From positions 15,209,684 to 15,273,683 of the forward strand of contig CM064663.1 of NCBI GenBank assembly GCA_032717465.1: a stretch of DNA of 64,000 nucleotides, in the 5' to 3' direction. This DNA is from Coenobita brevimanus (Eukaryota > Arthropoda > Malacostraca > Decapoda > Coenobitidae). Below are positions 21,622-33,142 of the stretch, in pieces. Under the pieces are notes generated by a model. That model was not told the origin of the DNA and searched no databases. It saw only the letters and a list, made by a program, of their open reading frames with translations. Numbering within the stretch: the stretch's first letter is position 1; the number at the start of each line of letters is the position of its first letter. The translations under genes were made by a program, and so were the position numbers.

Positions 21622-23715
21622 TTAACCCCTTAACCGCAGGGCATCACTTTCGTGATGCTTGGGAGCAAGGGATCAAAACCGCGGGGCGTCACTTTTGTGA
21701 TTCTGTGTTATTTTGACTTCGCCCGGGCTTTCAAGTGGTACTGCCAATGTCCAACACTAGCCAGCACTCCTAATCTCATCTGTACTCCCATCCATTGTTG
21801 ACAATTTAGCCATTTCTCCCCGTTCTTGACTCCCCTCCCTACCTTCCCTCCATTACCCTCTCCTCTCGCCTGCCCGGCCATGCTACACTAAGTAAATTTT
21901 CTCTGGAATTTTCCACTGATTTCATCCATTGAAATAAACCCTATGCCGTATTCTTATACCAAATAATATATACAAAAAAGAAATAAGGTAAGGGAGAGTG
22001 CCATACACCTGGAATTGGCTAATAATCACCTGACAACACTTCACATGCACTCGTTCGCTAATTTTCGCTGTTTATTTCCCCTTGGAATATGCCGTATAAT
22101 CTATTCTCATAATAAAAATATATATAAGAAAAGGAAGGGAGAAGCCTAAGTGATATTTACACTCATCTGGAACTACCTAATTATTGCAGGCCACCACACC
22201 GTATTCTACGCTAAGTAAATCTTCCCTGGAATTTTTCCACTGATTTCATCCATTGAAATAAGCCCTATGCCCTATTCTTATACGAAATAATATATACAAA
22301 TAAGAAATAAGGTAAGCGATAGTCCCAAACACCTGGAATTGGCTAATTATCACCTGACAACACCTCATGTGCACTCGTTCGCTAATTTTTGCTGTTTATT
22401 TCCCCTAGAAATATGCTGTGTAATCTATTCTCGTAATAAAAATATATATAAGGAGGGAAGGGAGAAGCCTAAGTGATACTTACATTCACCTGCAACTACC
22501 TTATTTATTATGTATTGTCTAGATTTCCTGACAATCATTTCATAGCTATATATTAGCAGGTCTCACAAGGCTGACGTTGGCAGTATTGCACTCTCCCTAG
22601 GCAGTAGGCAGGCAGGCCACCAGTGTCAGTTTAATGTCGTCTTTCAAGGTGAAAGTACGTCAGATTCGCGCCTGCTAAATTCCGCCACTTTTTAGCCCCA
22701 TGCAAAGGGCCCTTTGACCTCTACCCCCTATTAAACCTCATGTGGAAAGAGGTAAAGGGCTGACAGATGACAGAGAGTGACTACGATCTTTCTGGTGAGT
22801 AAAACAGTGCAAGTGGAAATGTAAATAATTTGTAAATAATATGTAAACAGCAAGTGAAAGCAATGAATGTAAATATAAATGAACAGTGGAAAATACTTTT
22901 ATAAGTTACTGCAAGTGATAGTGCCTAACACAGTGTAAATAAAATAGAAATGTAAATAATGTAAATAAAATAGAGAACGTAAATAGAAATGTAAATGAGT
23001 AGTAGTATAAGAATACGAGTATATATACTAGGAGTAATGAAAGTGAAAGTTTCACGCTAACATGTATGAATACTATGAGTTATGAGAGTGAAGGTGAAAG
23101 TGACATTCACTCTCAACGCTAGTATACAGGACGAGAAAGTGAATACTACGTATTTTACTGAAAGAGAAATTGAATGCCTACAGTGACAATAAACTACTAT
23201 TACTGAAGGAAACTTATTGATAAAGACTGTAGATATATATAAGTGTTATATAGCAATAGAAATATAAACTGTGAGTGTTTTTATGAATAACAAATGTCAG
23301 AACACCAGCGGTGAACAATCGCAAGTGGGAAGGTCATATACTCGCTCGTAGTTTTCATTGCTTTCACAGTGTTTTTTTTTTTTTTTGGAGTATGGATTCC
23401 AAACTACATGAGAATCATAGAATAGTGTTTCTAGTGATAATATCAGGCTGTGGTAATCATATTACGGGTTGTCGGGATGTGTAAAGTGGAGACTTCATTA
23501 CCCAACTTCAGAGGTCTCCAGAAGTCCTGCGGTACTCGACGAAGGCTCAACAACTCCAGGAGAAAGCTGAAGGTATGTGTCATAAGCATATGTGATTTTA
23601 ATATTCTAGGACTCATAACTGATTTTTGGCAAATATTTTTAGAGACTGTCGGAGCGCGAATATGCCCGCGGGAGCCGCAGGTCAAAGGAAAACAAGCCCG
23701 CGGTTAAGAGGTTAA
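21622..23715. mobile_element. TTAA-flanked element, copy 1 (piggyBac-like, non-autonomous)
   Basis: TTAA at 21622-21625 and 23712-23715 enclose 2086 bp with ends CCCCTTAACCGCAGG on the left and, inverted from the right, CCTCTTAACCGCGGG. The left end carries a subterminal hairpin GCATCACTTTCGTGATGC (21641-21658) followed by a second half-copy (GCGTCACTTTTGTGATTC). A related copy at 35797-37571 is inserted at a TTAA that is empty in its paralogous segment. Copy 1 has an internal tandem duplication of about 313 bp (units from 21893 and 22206) that copy 2 lacks. No transposase is visible; only short frames such as 23450-23707 are shared. Confidence 0.85.
21893..22518. repeat. internal ~313-bp tandem duplication in the TTAA element
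   Basis: CTACACTAAGTAAATTTTC at 21893 recurs as CTACGCTAAGTAAATCTTCC at 22206, and downstream landmarks (CACCTGACAACAC, ATATATAAG.GAAGGGAG) recur at the same offset. The second copy of the element at 35.8 kb has a single unit. Confidence 0.85.
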
Positions 23716-23769
23716 ACAAACACAAAGAGAGAGAGGGGGGAGGAGCTTTCCAAGAAGTAGTACCACAGA

Positions 23770-24065
23770 AGGTCTTACGACCTGGACCTCGGAGGTACCA
23801 TGAATGAATTTACCAGATATAAGTTGTTACTCACTTCGTGTGACGAAAGTATAGCAGAGATGAAGGCTCTCTCCACCCACCTCCTCCCCCTGCGTAACGG
23901 GCACGTAAAAGGAAGTACACCTAACCCGAGAGAAAAAGGATAGGCTATGAAATTGGAAGAAATATTCAATGAACCACAAAGTCAGGTCTGGCATAACCCT
24001 GAACTGCTCTGTTGACAAAGTGTCAGCTACCTGTGCTGGAAGATGATTCCAGATACAACACATCT
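23770..24065 (-). pseudogene. possible LINE 3'-end fragment
   Basis: Minus-strand frames contain CIWNHLPAQVADTLSTEQFR, resembling the vWN.LP..vv....FK block at the C-terminus of CR1/Jockey-type LINE proteins. An A-run at 24076-24088 adjoins. Short and weak, with no RT motifs nearby. Confidence 0.35.
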
Positions 24066-24410
24066 TATATGTGCAAAAAAAAAAAAAATGCCTAACGTAT
24101 CATGTGGAATCATCACTGCAGGAGTATTAACCGATTCAGAAGGAGCAACAAGGCTGTTTAAATAAAAGTAACTTAGTCACTGGGTAGTGTTGAGAGGAAA
24201 ATAACACAATACCATAAGTTGATCAGTTATATATCCGTTTTACAACATGGTTTTCTCTTCACATGCTGGTTATTTAACATAATTCTGGTATTAGAGTTTG
24301 ATATTCATACTTCTTCCTAACACACACTGTTACCAGACCAATAAACGGAGTTGGATGCTACAGACAAGTAATGATTTTTATCGTCTGGTTTTAGCAAGGC
24401 GAGGCTATAG

Positions 24411-24415
<5 letters not shown>

Positions 24416-24467
<52 letters not shown>
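24416..24467. repeat. (TG)n microsatellite
   Basis: About 26 TG units. Confidence 0.97.
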
Positions 24468-24472
<5 letters not shown>

Positions 24473-24544
24473 TACCTAGTTGTATGTTCACAGGAATGAA
24501 TGAAGCTCGTACTGTCCCTGTTTTGAAACATTTTTAAATTACAT

Positions 24545-27370
24545 GTCTTTAAATTTATGAATTATTTTGGCACACTATTTCATTCGGTAGTGCAGTCCAC
24601 TGATCAACTGCTCTATTTGGGAAACTGAATTTCCTTACGTCTTTATTAGCTTTTTGTACAGTTTTCTGCAGTGTCCTCTTAATGTTGCTTTCCAATAGGT
24701 TATGTATCCATTTTCTGTAATGCATTGATATAACAGTCATGTCCCCTCTTTTCCTTCTCTCCTGTAATGTTGGTAGGTTTAATTTTTCGAGTCTTTCTTC
24801 AGAGCTTGGGTCCCTTAAACTTGGTGCCCATCTTGTAGCGGACATTTGTACCTTTTCATCCTTATCTATGTGTTTTTTTGAGTTGTGGATTCCAAACTAC
24901 TGATGCATACTCCAAAATTGGTCTAATGAATGCTACTATCTTTCTCAGCATGTCTTCATTTATATATGTGTATGGTACCCTCATATTAGCAAGCAGAGTG
25001 TACATGTTCCTTACTTTTTCATTTATGTGGTCAGCCAGTGATAGTCTGTTATTGATAATCCTGCCTAAATGTTTTTCCCTTTCTGATGTGTGTAGGGTTG
25101 AACTTACTAATTTATAGTCCCAGTCTGGTCTTTTTTCACTTTTTACCAAATTTTATTACATAACATTTGTCCACATTGAATTCCATTTGCCATCTATTGC
25201 TCCATTCATGAAGCTTATTTAATTCCTCTTGTAGCTCTATGCAAGAGTCTGTGTAATTTCCCTTTGTATTTTTGCATCATCAGCAAACATGTTTAGGTAG
25301 CCTCCATTTCCAGTGTTGCTGTTTATGTCGTTTATATACCGTACTGCATACTAAAAACATAATTGGTGCCAGCACCGAGCCCTGTGGAACTCCATTTGTC
25401 ACTTCTCTCCATGATGAGTAATTTCCCCTTAGCACTGTTCTCATTTCCCTTTTAATTAGAAAATCTTGCATCCAGTCGTACAGTTTACCTTGGATTCCTC
25501 CTTCATTGTACAGTTTCCATAAAAGTCTTTTGTGTGGTACTCTGTCAAATGCTTTCTTGAAATCCAAATATATACTGTCTACCCAGCCATCTCTTTTCTG
25601 TATAATTTCTGCAACTCTGTCATTGTTACTTAATAGGCTGGTAACAAATGATTTTCATTTTCTAAAACCAAATTGTCTTTCTGTTATCATATTGTGTTTT
25701 TCCAGGTGATTTACCTAAATTCTTTGTATCACTTTTTCTGACATCTTGTTTACGACGCTGGTCAGTGATACTGGTTTGTAGATAAGTGGATTTTGTCTCT
25801 CTCCTTTCGTGAAAGGGGGAACAATGTTTGCTTTCTTCCAAATATCAGGTAGCTTTCCTTGTCTTAAGGATTCTTTGAATATTAATTGTAATGGACTGCT
25901 TAACTCTTTTGCACATTCCTGTAATACCCAACATGAAATCTCGTCAGGGCCGTTGGCTTTTCCCCTGTCTAATTTCCTCATCACTTCCTGGACCTCATGT
26001 TTTGTTGTACGTATATTTGTTAATATGTGTGGGAATGCTTGTTTGTCTTCATCTCTCGCAAATCTACTTTCTTTAGTAAAAACTGACTGGAAATTTATGT
26101 TTAGTACTTATATATCTTCTTCACTGATATAGATTTCCCCTCATCCATGGTGGATGGTACTTTAACTTTTGATTTGCTTCGTATGTAGCTGTAACACAAT
26201 TTCGGCTGATCTGTACATTTATTTACAAAGTCTTCCTCATACTACCTTTGAGCTTCTCTCCTTATCCTTGTATAATCATTTCTTGCCTGTTTGTAGTTGT
26301 TATATGCTCCCTTTCTTTTATGTCGTCTGTATCTGATCCACAGCAAATTTCTTTTCTCTTTTGCATATTTACAATCAGAATTAAACCAGTTCTTTATTCT
26401 TATTACTGTGTCTGTGTGCAATGAGACATAATTATGGACTCCTGTTTCGTGTAATTCACAGATTTTTTTATATATAACCTTTATATCTTGTCCTCTTAGC
26501 TCCTTTTCCCACTCTATATCGTTGGAATACTTCTTTAGGTCATGATAGTTTCCATTTTTGTAGTTTAGCCCTTTTTTTGTAATTTCCATTACCTCTAACA
26601 ATATCATATGCTATACTGAAATTGTAATTTAGTACTGTATGGTCGCTTTTGCCGAATGGCGGGTGACAGATTATATTGTCAATTTCATTTTCATGCCTAG
26701 TGAATATCCAGTAATGACGGGTCTTTTGGTCCTATTTTTCTGGTGTTCTCCTTTACATATTGTGATAGAATGCATTCCTGTATAAGATCCAAATGCTTTT
26801 GATCCCAACAACTTTCATGGCTTTTTACATCTAGTGTATTCCAGTGTATATATCTGTAAAAATCTCCCATTAGTAAAATTCTGTCAGATTTTTCTTCCAT
26901 TTTGTATAGTAGGGTTCTTAAACTCTGAAATGTATTCTCTGCCGGGTCTTCATATTCACCTCTGTCCCATGTGTTTGCCTTGGGTGGCATATATAAATTT
27001 GCCACAATTATTAAACCTTCTGATGCCCTAATCTCTACTGCAACTAATTCAACTGATGAGGGTATGTCTATTTCTATCTCTTTTACTTGGAGTCTTTTCT
27101 CTCTTTGTATCATAACTCCTCCTCCTTTCTTAAAATTTCTGTCTCTTCACCAAATATTGTACTTATCCAAATTTTAAGAGTCGGTTGATATCCCTGAGGT
27201 GAATTTTGTTTGTTATACAAATAATATGATGCTCATTTTCTATTATATAGTCTTTTTTCTTTGATAATTTGGATAGCATTCCAACTACATTTGAGTACAT
27301 TAACTTAGGCATTTTGTTCACATATTTGACATTGGCTGAATCTACACTCTTGCTTTTATTTACTCTCTGA
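24545..27370 (-). mobile_element. decayed CR1/L2-like LINE, minus strand
   Basis: Read from 27370 down: an endonuclease region with LIIVANLYMPP and the GDFN-type motif altered to GDFYRYIHW (about 26853), a linker with NWFNSDCKYAKEKRNLLW (about 26400), an RT start KANGPDEISCWVLQECAKEL and LPDIWKKANIVPPF (25960-25800), motif A DFKKAFDRVPHKRLLWKLYN (about 25565), EVTNGVPQGSVLAPIMF (motif B, about 25390), thumb-like LGRIINNRLSLADHI, and a C-terminal KFSFPNRAVDQWTALPNEIV. The RT motif C is lost in a frameshifted stretch near 25300. At least six breaks make it inactive. Confidence 0.85.
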
Positions 27371-27981
27371 CATATATACAGTACTCACACACTGTATATA
27401 TGTCAGTGGATAGATGAATACATTACTGAACGACAAAGTATGGTATTTTATATCCTTTATTTATTTATTTATTTATTTATTTCATTAGGGAGATCATTTA
27501 TTCATTTGTAACATGTATCAGTTTCATAACAATACAGTTAAAAATTAGGGCAGGGGAATATGACTGTAATCATTTTTCAATGCCACACAAATCACTGAGT
27601 GAGGAATGTGGGGAGCGTGAGGCCTGGGCGGGTGAGAATGAAATGATGGGAAACAGTTCATTCAGAGCGGTCAGGCGTGATGAACGACTATTGGCATTCC
27701 GTATGCCATACAAAATAAAAATAAAAATCTAGTATAGCTTGAAGTGTCATTTTTTTACGAAATGAATCGCAGATGAATGCTCTACAATATTCTATAATCA
27801 TTGCCGAAATGTTTATATGTCTTTGAGTAAATGATCATTGAAAAAATAAGTGAATGATAAAATATGGTAATTCTTTTTTTATATATTTTTTTTCGTTCAT
27901 TAGGAAGATCAAACAACAAATTGTTGTGAAAAGAAATATAGCAAATTATATGGATGGACTGAACCTACGTCGAAAGGATGT
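27371..27981. other. AT-rich spacer with (TTTA)n and a partial duplication
   Basis: (TTTA)n at about 27454-27482. The stretch AAAGTATGGTATTTTATAT...CATTAGGGAGATCA (27437-27495) is echoed by AAATATGGTAATTC...CATTAGGAAGATCA (27859-27911), so a diverged duplication flanks the interval just before the minisatellite. Confidence 0.5.
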
Positions 27982-28605
27982 GAGCGGTTGATTTCACTTG
28001 GACGAATCCTGAGTCAAAAGAGTGTGAGCGGTTGATTTCACTTGGACGAATCCTGAGTCAAAAGAGTGTGAGCGGTTGATTTCACTTGGACGAATCCTGA
28101 GTCAAAAGAGTGGGAGCGGTTGATTTCACTTGGACGAATCCTGAGTCAAAAGAGTGGGAGCGGTTGATTTCACTTGGACGAATCCTGAGTCAAAAGAGTG
28201 GGAGTGGTTGATTTCACTTGGACGAATCCTGAGTCAAATGAGTGGGAGCGGTTGATTTCACTTGGACGAATCCTGAGTCAAAAGAGTGGGAGCGGTTGAT
28301 TTCACTTGGACGAATCCTGAGTCAAAAGAGTGGGAGCGGTTGATTTCACTTGGACGAATCCTGAGTCAAAAGAGTGTGAGCGGTTGATTTCACTTGGACG
28401 AATCCTGAGTCAAAAGAGTGTGAGCGGTTGATTTCACTTGGACGAATCCTGAGTCAAAAGAGTGTGAGCGGTTGATTTCACTTGGACGAATCCTGAGTCA
28501 AAAGAGTGGGAGCGGTTGATTTCACTTGGACGAATCCTGAGTCAAAAGAGTGGGAGCGGTTGATTTCACTTGGACGAATCCTGAGTCAAAAGAGTGGGAG
28601 CGGTT
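27982..28605. repeat. 44-bp minisatellite, ~14.2 copies
   Basis: The unit contains GAGCGGTTGATTTCACTTGG and then ACGAATCCTGAGTCAAAAGA. The GAGCGGTTG anchor occurs 15 times at exact 44-base spacing from 27982 to 28598, with one GAGTGGTTG variant. Units differ mainly at one site (AGTGTGAG or AGTGGGAG), and G/T variants come in blocks. There is no spacer, so it is not a CRISPR-type array. Confidence 0.97.
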
Positions 28606-29104
28606 GGGTTCTTCACCGGGCCCCCGTGTATGAAAGGATTTATTTCGTTAGCATTTTTTGATAACTCTTCTACAGTGTTCACACTTTCCGGGGCCTTGAC
28701 CTGTTTCTCTAATATTTCCCTGTGCCTGTATTAATAAAAGCTTCTAAGAGTACTCCTAAAATTACTACTAAAAGTGGTTGTAGCTGAGAGTTGCTTCTAA
28801 AAGTTCCTCTTAGGAGGACTAGTAGTAGTAATTTCGCTCCAACCATCCAGTGTTACCAACACAAAGAATCTTTGCTTAATATATTTAAAAAACTACCATT
28901 ACATATCCTTAGAGTATCAGTAAGTAGTTTAAAAATAAAAAACTAGTTTTTATATATAGAAACAACATCTGTTTGATCATATGTTATGATTCTTTACGAA
29001 TGTCTATAAAATGGATAAAATGTAAACACATCGTGTGGTCAGCTGATCGTGCCTGCTACCATCGGGGCATCGTGTGTACATGGTACAGTGACCATCAACA
29101 ACGG
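28606..29104. other. no recognised gene
   Basis: AT-rich. 28735-28830 contains repeated CTTCTAA/CTCCTA words (AAAGCTTCTAAGAGTACTCC, AAAAGTTCCTCTTAGGAGG) that may be the end of the Harbinger remnant that follows. Confidence 0.4.
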
Positions 29105-29290
29105 CACAATTTCAAGATACCACGACTGCAAATAAATTCAGGAGAAAGAGTAACTGGACGGAGGAAGCGTGTCTCGTGCTGGCAGAAGGCATTGGAGAAA
29201 GAAAAAGAATTATAAAAGGGAAATCGGCCCGGGGAACACTTCGGACATGAAAAAGCAGGTATGGGCTCAGATTGCAAATGCCGTGAATGC
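29105..29290 (+). pseudogene. Harbinger-type Myb/SANT-like protein fragment
   Basis: In plus-strand frame the segment reads NWTEEACLVLAEGIGERKRI, then a frameshift to GPGNTSDMKKQVWAQIANAVNAA. This matches the N-terminal Myb/SANT-like DNA-binding module (nWt..E...L.e.v..r..ii.gk.....t...K...W..ia..vNa) of the accessory protein of PIF/Harbinger elements. The frame is broken and runs directly into the transposase remnant on the other strand. Confidence 0.6.
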
Positions 29291-29309
29291 TGCTTACTCT
29301 GAATGTTCT

Positions 29310-29652
29310 TGCTGTGGTAATTTTTCCTATTCACATACACTTCTTCATACTGGTTTGGTGCCACAATTCGTATATGGGTCCCATAAATCACACCAGCTAC
29401 TCCAGGAAAGCCAGCAATTCGCCTGAATTTTCTTTCAGTTGTTTTTAGTTCAGGGAGTGTACGAGGGAACTTCACAAACCTCTTAACAATGTGTGGAGCA
29501 GTTAGAGCATAGAGTGTTTCCGTTATCACATTGCTCACTGATGGGAGTTCATTCCATAGATGGCTGAGTACGGAGTTGGGTGGGGAGAAAAATGTCTCGG
29601 GAATAAGGCGACTCTCCCATCGGCTCAGCCAGTTGCATGAAACTGGTCGCAC
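29310..29652 (-). pseudogene. HARBI1-like transposase fragment
   Basis: Minus-strand frame with VSNVITETLYALTAPHIVKR, KFPRTLPEL, FRRIAGFPGVAGVIYGTHI, then APNQYEEVYVNRKNYHSKNI and Q. This is the first catalytic block of DDE_Tnp_4/HARBI1 transposases, in which IDGTHI carries the first catalytic Asp. Here the Asp is replaced by Tyr (VIYGTHI). The rest of the transposase is absent. The Myb-like fragment lies convergent and almost adjacent, so the middle of the element has been deleted. Confidence 0.8.
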
Positions 29653-30959
29653 GGAAAATTATGTGCCACAGGTCACGCCGACCAAGGTCAAATAAATATG
29701 ACTATATTAAATATATAATAAGGTAATATTTATAATATTATAAAATCTATATATACTATTATATATAATCTCAGGGGAGGATACATCACGTCGGTCGACT
29801 CATGACTAGCTGACTCGAGGCAGTAGGCTATTCTGCCTCAGTGAACGAGTTTCAACCTCCGACATATACAGTTCCTGTCTCTCCTCCTTCGTTTAAAGTA
29901 ATATAATCCCAGTGAGTAATCCTGTAAAGAGTAATGACCTAACTTATTTAATCATGTCTCGGATCAAGAATGGTATTTCAATAGGTTCAATCAAGACAAG
30001 CCCAAGACTAGCGAAATGCAAAACGAACAGACACCGGCATCTATTTTTCTACCGTAAGGGCCAGTCTAACGATGATTCTTCTCCCCAGTATTCAGTAGGC
30101 AGTTTTTAGCCATGAGTTTATCATGTAATACTGAAAAAGAACACGTTTATTAATATGTGATATATGTAAAGATGCAGTCTTTTAGATTATATTACTTACT
30201 GTTTTAAGTACTCGCATTATCTAATACTTTCCAGAAGTTCCTTTGAAATTTTATCAGTAAAAAATTGTTGACTGAATATTGGGATGAACTCTGAGGTTCA
30301 CTCACCGAGCTCTATAATATGGAGAGGCTTTCTCATGGGTAACACAGCATAATTTATGTAGCCGCCATCAGGGCGGCGTAGTGTAGTGGCAGCCATGTTA
30401 CACCACTCCTGATGCCTGCATTTTTATATTGAGCTGCTCTGTGGGTTTTTGAAAGCAGCCGATGATTTCGGAAAATATAGTGCGATTGTCCACTGTGCAG
30501 CTTACGGATACAGAAATGGGCACAGGAATTCATCGAAGAGAGATGGCGCTACATTTCACAAACAAGAAATCTATCTTGTTGCTAATTCTTTAACATTACT
30601 GCCCCCTGGGATAGGGCGGGAAGATTCTTCCCCAGTGTCCCTGTTTTATACTCATTGGCTAAATGTACCCGATATAATTCGTTGAACTAGGCAGAAAAAT
30701 AATCATAATCCATATATGTTTTTGTATTATATGCAACGAGAGTATCTTTATTAACAACCACTGCTAAGTGGAAATATAGTATTTGTATTTGAATCTGAGT
30801 GCTGGTGTTCCAATATGGTGGCCAAACTCACACTCTTGCAACGGAGATAGCCTCTCCATTCTGCAGAGCTCAGTGGGTTCACTTCGGAACACGAGAGTTG
30901 ATGATCCGAACTTTCGTCGAGCATGTACACATGAACAAACAGATACACTGTTGCCAGCA
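29653..30959. other. no recognised gene
   Basis: AT-rich to 29770, then mixed sequence. A short palindrome GCCGCCATCAGGGCGGC lies near 30361-30377. 30780-30960 may belong to the 5' side of the following LINE but shows no clear domain. Confidence 0.4.
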
Positions 30960-31299
30960 CCCGTTACCCACCTCTCGCGGCTAGGTGGCCCAGGTGGAAA
31001 ATTTGGCAACTGCACATTGGACTACCTCATCGGATCTGAGTCAGCAGTCTTTGAGGCTTCTGCGTCTGGGCAACATCTTGTAGCTTTGTTCCTTGACCTT
31101 GAAAAGGCATATGATACAGCATGGCACCATGGCATTTTGAATTAACTTCACAATTTGGGGCTGCAAGGTCACCTGCCATTGTTCCTTAGTGACTTTTAGT
31201 TGAACTACAGGTTTCAGGTCCGAGTGCTGTCCTCACTCTGTCCTACGAGTTCAAGCCGAAGGTGTTCCACAGAGGAGTGTGCCAAGTGTTCTTTTACAT

Positions 31300-31948
31300 T
31301 TTTTTTTTTAATGTGAGGAAGAAGGAACCAAAGGCAACTAGCCTGCAAAACTATTCCTTCCAAGAGAAAAACAAAATATAAGAGAGAGCCAAATTCAAGA
31401 TCCGATCATTTCCAGATGCCTGGACACACTGCATTTGAAAAATTGGAGATCATAGGAAGTAGGAAATACAGACAGAGGGAGACAGTTCCAGAGTTGACCT
31501 GTTGGATAAATGAAGGACTGGGAATAACGGTTAACTCTTGCATTAGAGAGTTGGACAGAAAAGGGATGAGAGTTTGCTGCAAGACGGGTGCTACGCGCCC
31601 GTCGTAGGGGTGGAGGAATGCATGCAGACAGTTCAGAGGAGCAGTGACCATTGAAGTAGCGATAGAAAAGAGATAAAGATGCAACAGTGTGGCAAAGAGA
31701 CAAAGGTTGAAGGGAGTCAGTAAGAGGAGGAGAGTTAATGAGACGAAAAGCCTTTGACTCCACCCTATTGAGAAGAGCTGTATGTGGGGAGCCTCCCGAC
31801 ACATGAGAGTTGTACTCTACACAGGGGCGGATAAAACCCCTGTATAGAGTCAACAATTGTGCAGCGGTAAAGAAGGAACGGAGTCGGCTTAGCACACCCA
31901 ATCTCTTGGAAGCAGATTTTACAAGAGATGTAATATGATCTTTCCAAG
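31300..31948 (-). mobile_element. 5'-truncated Jockey/I-like LINE inserted in another LINE
   Basis: Minus-strand sequence homologous to 14106-14760: SWKDHITSLVKSASKRLGV, LSRLRSFFTAAQLLTLYRG, NRVESKAFRLINSPPLTD and NCLPLSVFPTSYDL. The T-run at 31299-31309 is its poly(A) tail in reverse. ACAT flanks both sides (31296-31299 and 31949-31952). Deleting the insert and one ACAT restores the host LINE reading frame (SVLLHAVTINDI), showing a short target duplication and a young 5'-truncated insertion. Confidence 0.9.
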
Positions 31949-32609
31949 ACATGCTGTTACCATCAATGACATATTTGATTCCCTGCCACAGAGGGTGTCT
32001 TCTTCCTATTATGTGGATGACCTAGTGATATAGTTTACTGTTTCCTAGATGTGTGCTACTGAAAGGAGGATGCAGTTGGTGCTGGAAAGGGTCACGAGCT
32101 GGGCAGACTGGGGAGCTTTCCATTTTTCTTGAAGCATGAGTGTAGCAGTCCACTTTTATAGATTAAAGGGGCTGGCGCCTGCTACAGTGCATGGAGAAGA
32201 CTAAGTTTTTTGGCTTAACGTTTGACTGTCAGGTTACTTGACTGTTACATTTGAAACTTCTCTGAGTGTCATGCATGGAAGCAATAAATTTGTTGAAGGT
32301 ACTGTCTCTATATCTCACACCTAGTGAGGTGTATCAAGCCTTATCGGGATCTAAGCTTGCCTATGGTTGTGAGGTCTATGCCTCCTGTGCTTTACCGCAG
32401 CTTAATGTCCTCAGTCTTTTGCATGATGCAGTTTTGTGTCTTGCCACTGGTGCTTTCATATCCTGCCCGATTCCTAGGATGTGCAGGCTGATGTTCCTTC
32501 CTTTTGTGTACAGCACAAGTGGCTAATCAGTTGTTGCTGGAATCGTGTAAGATATATTCCAGAGTCATTTATTGCTGCTTGTGTATCATGGCAGTAATTT
32601 TTTCAGTAT

Positions 32610-33142
32610 CATGTTTCTCATCCTCACACTCCACATTCCTTTGGGTACAGGGTTATGGGGGATTTGGGTCTCTCTGCATAGCCTGTCTGCCCCAGTCGGT
32701 TACAAAGAATTGCACAATGGTACCTTCCCGAGATGCAGGTGTTCAGGGATTATCAGGATACTAAATCTTCTCTCTCTTCTCTGGCGCTTCATCAGCCGTC
32801 AGGTATTTTTGGAACATACCATTCACAGAGGCACCTCTCCCTGTATATAAAGATGGTTCAAAGTGACACACTCACTGTTTCTCATCATCACACTCCACAT
32901 TCCTTTGCACACTGGGTCAGGCCGATTATGAGAGATGTAGGTTTCTCTGCACTATGTCTGTCCTGTCCAGCTCAGAAAAATCGCCCAATAGTGCCTTCCT
33001 AAGGTGCAGGCTTGCATGGATTCTGAGGTTACGAAGCCTTCTGTGTCTTCTTGGGCTCTCCATCAGCTGTTTAGGACATTCGTCAGTTCACAGAGAAACC
33101 GTCCTTGTATACACAGATGGTTCAGAGTCAGACACTGGTATC
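32610..33142 (+). repeat. 267-bp tandem duplication inside the LINE RNase H region
   Basis: GTTTCTCATCCTCACACTCC at 32610 recurs as GTTTCTCATCATCACACTCC at 32877, and landmarks 230 bases downstream (GATGGTTCAAAG at 32851, GATGGTTCAGAG at 33116) recur at the same offset. The two units adjoin. The duplicated stretch includes the first RNase H Asp motif (TDGSES in unit 2, KDGSK-like in unit 1). Confidence 0.85.

Noticed and set aside
27982..28605. CRISPR-like array
   Set aside because: Units are contiguous with no unique spacers, and the context is eukaryotic.
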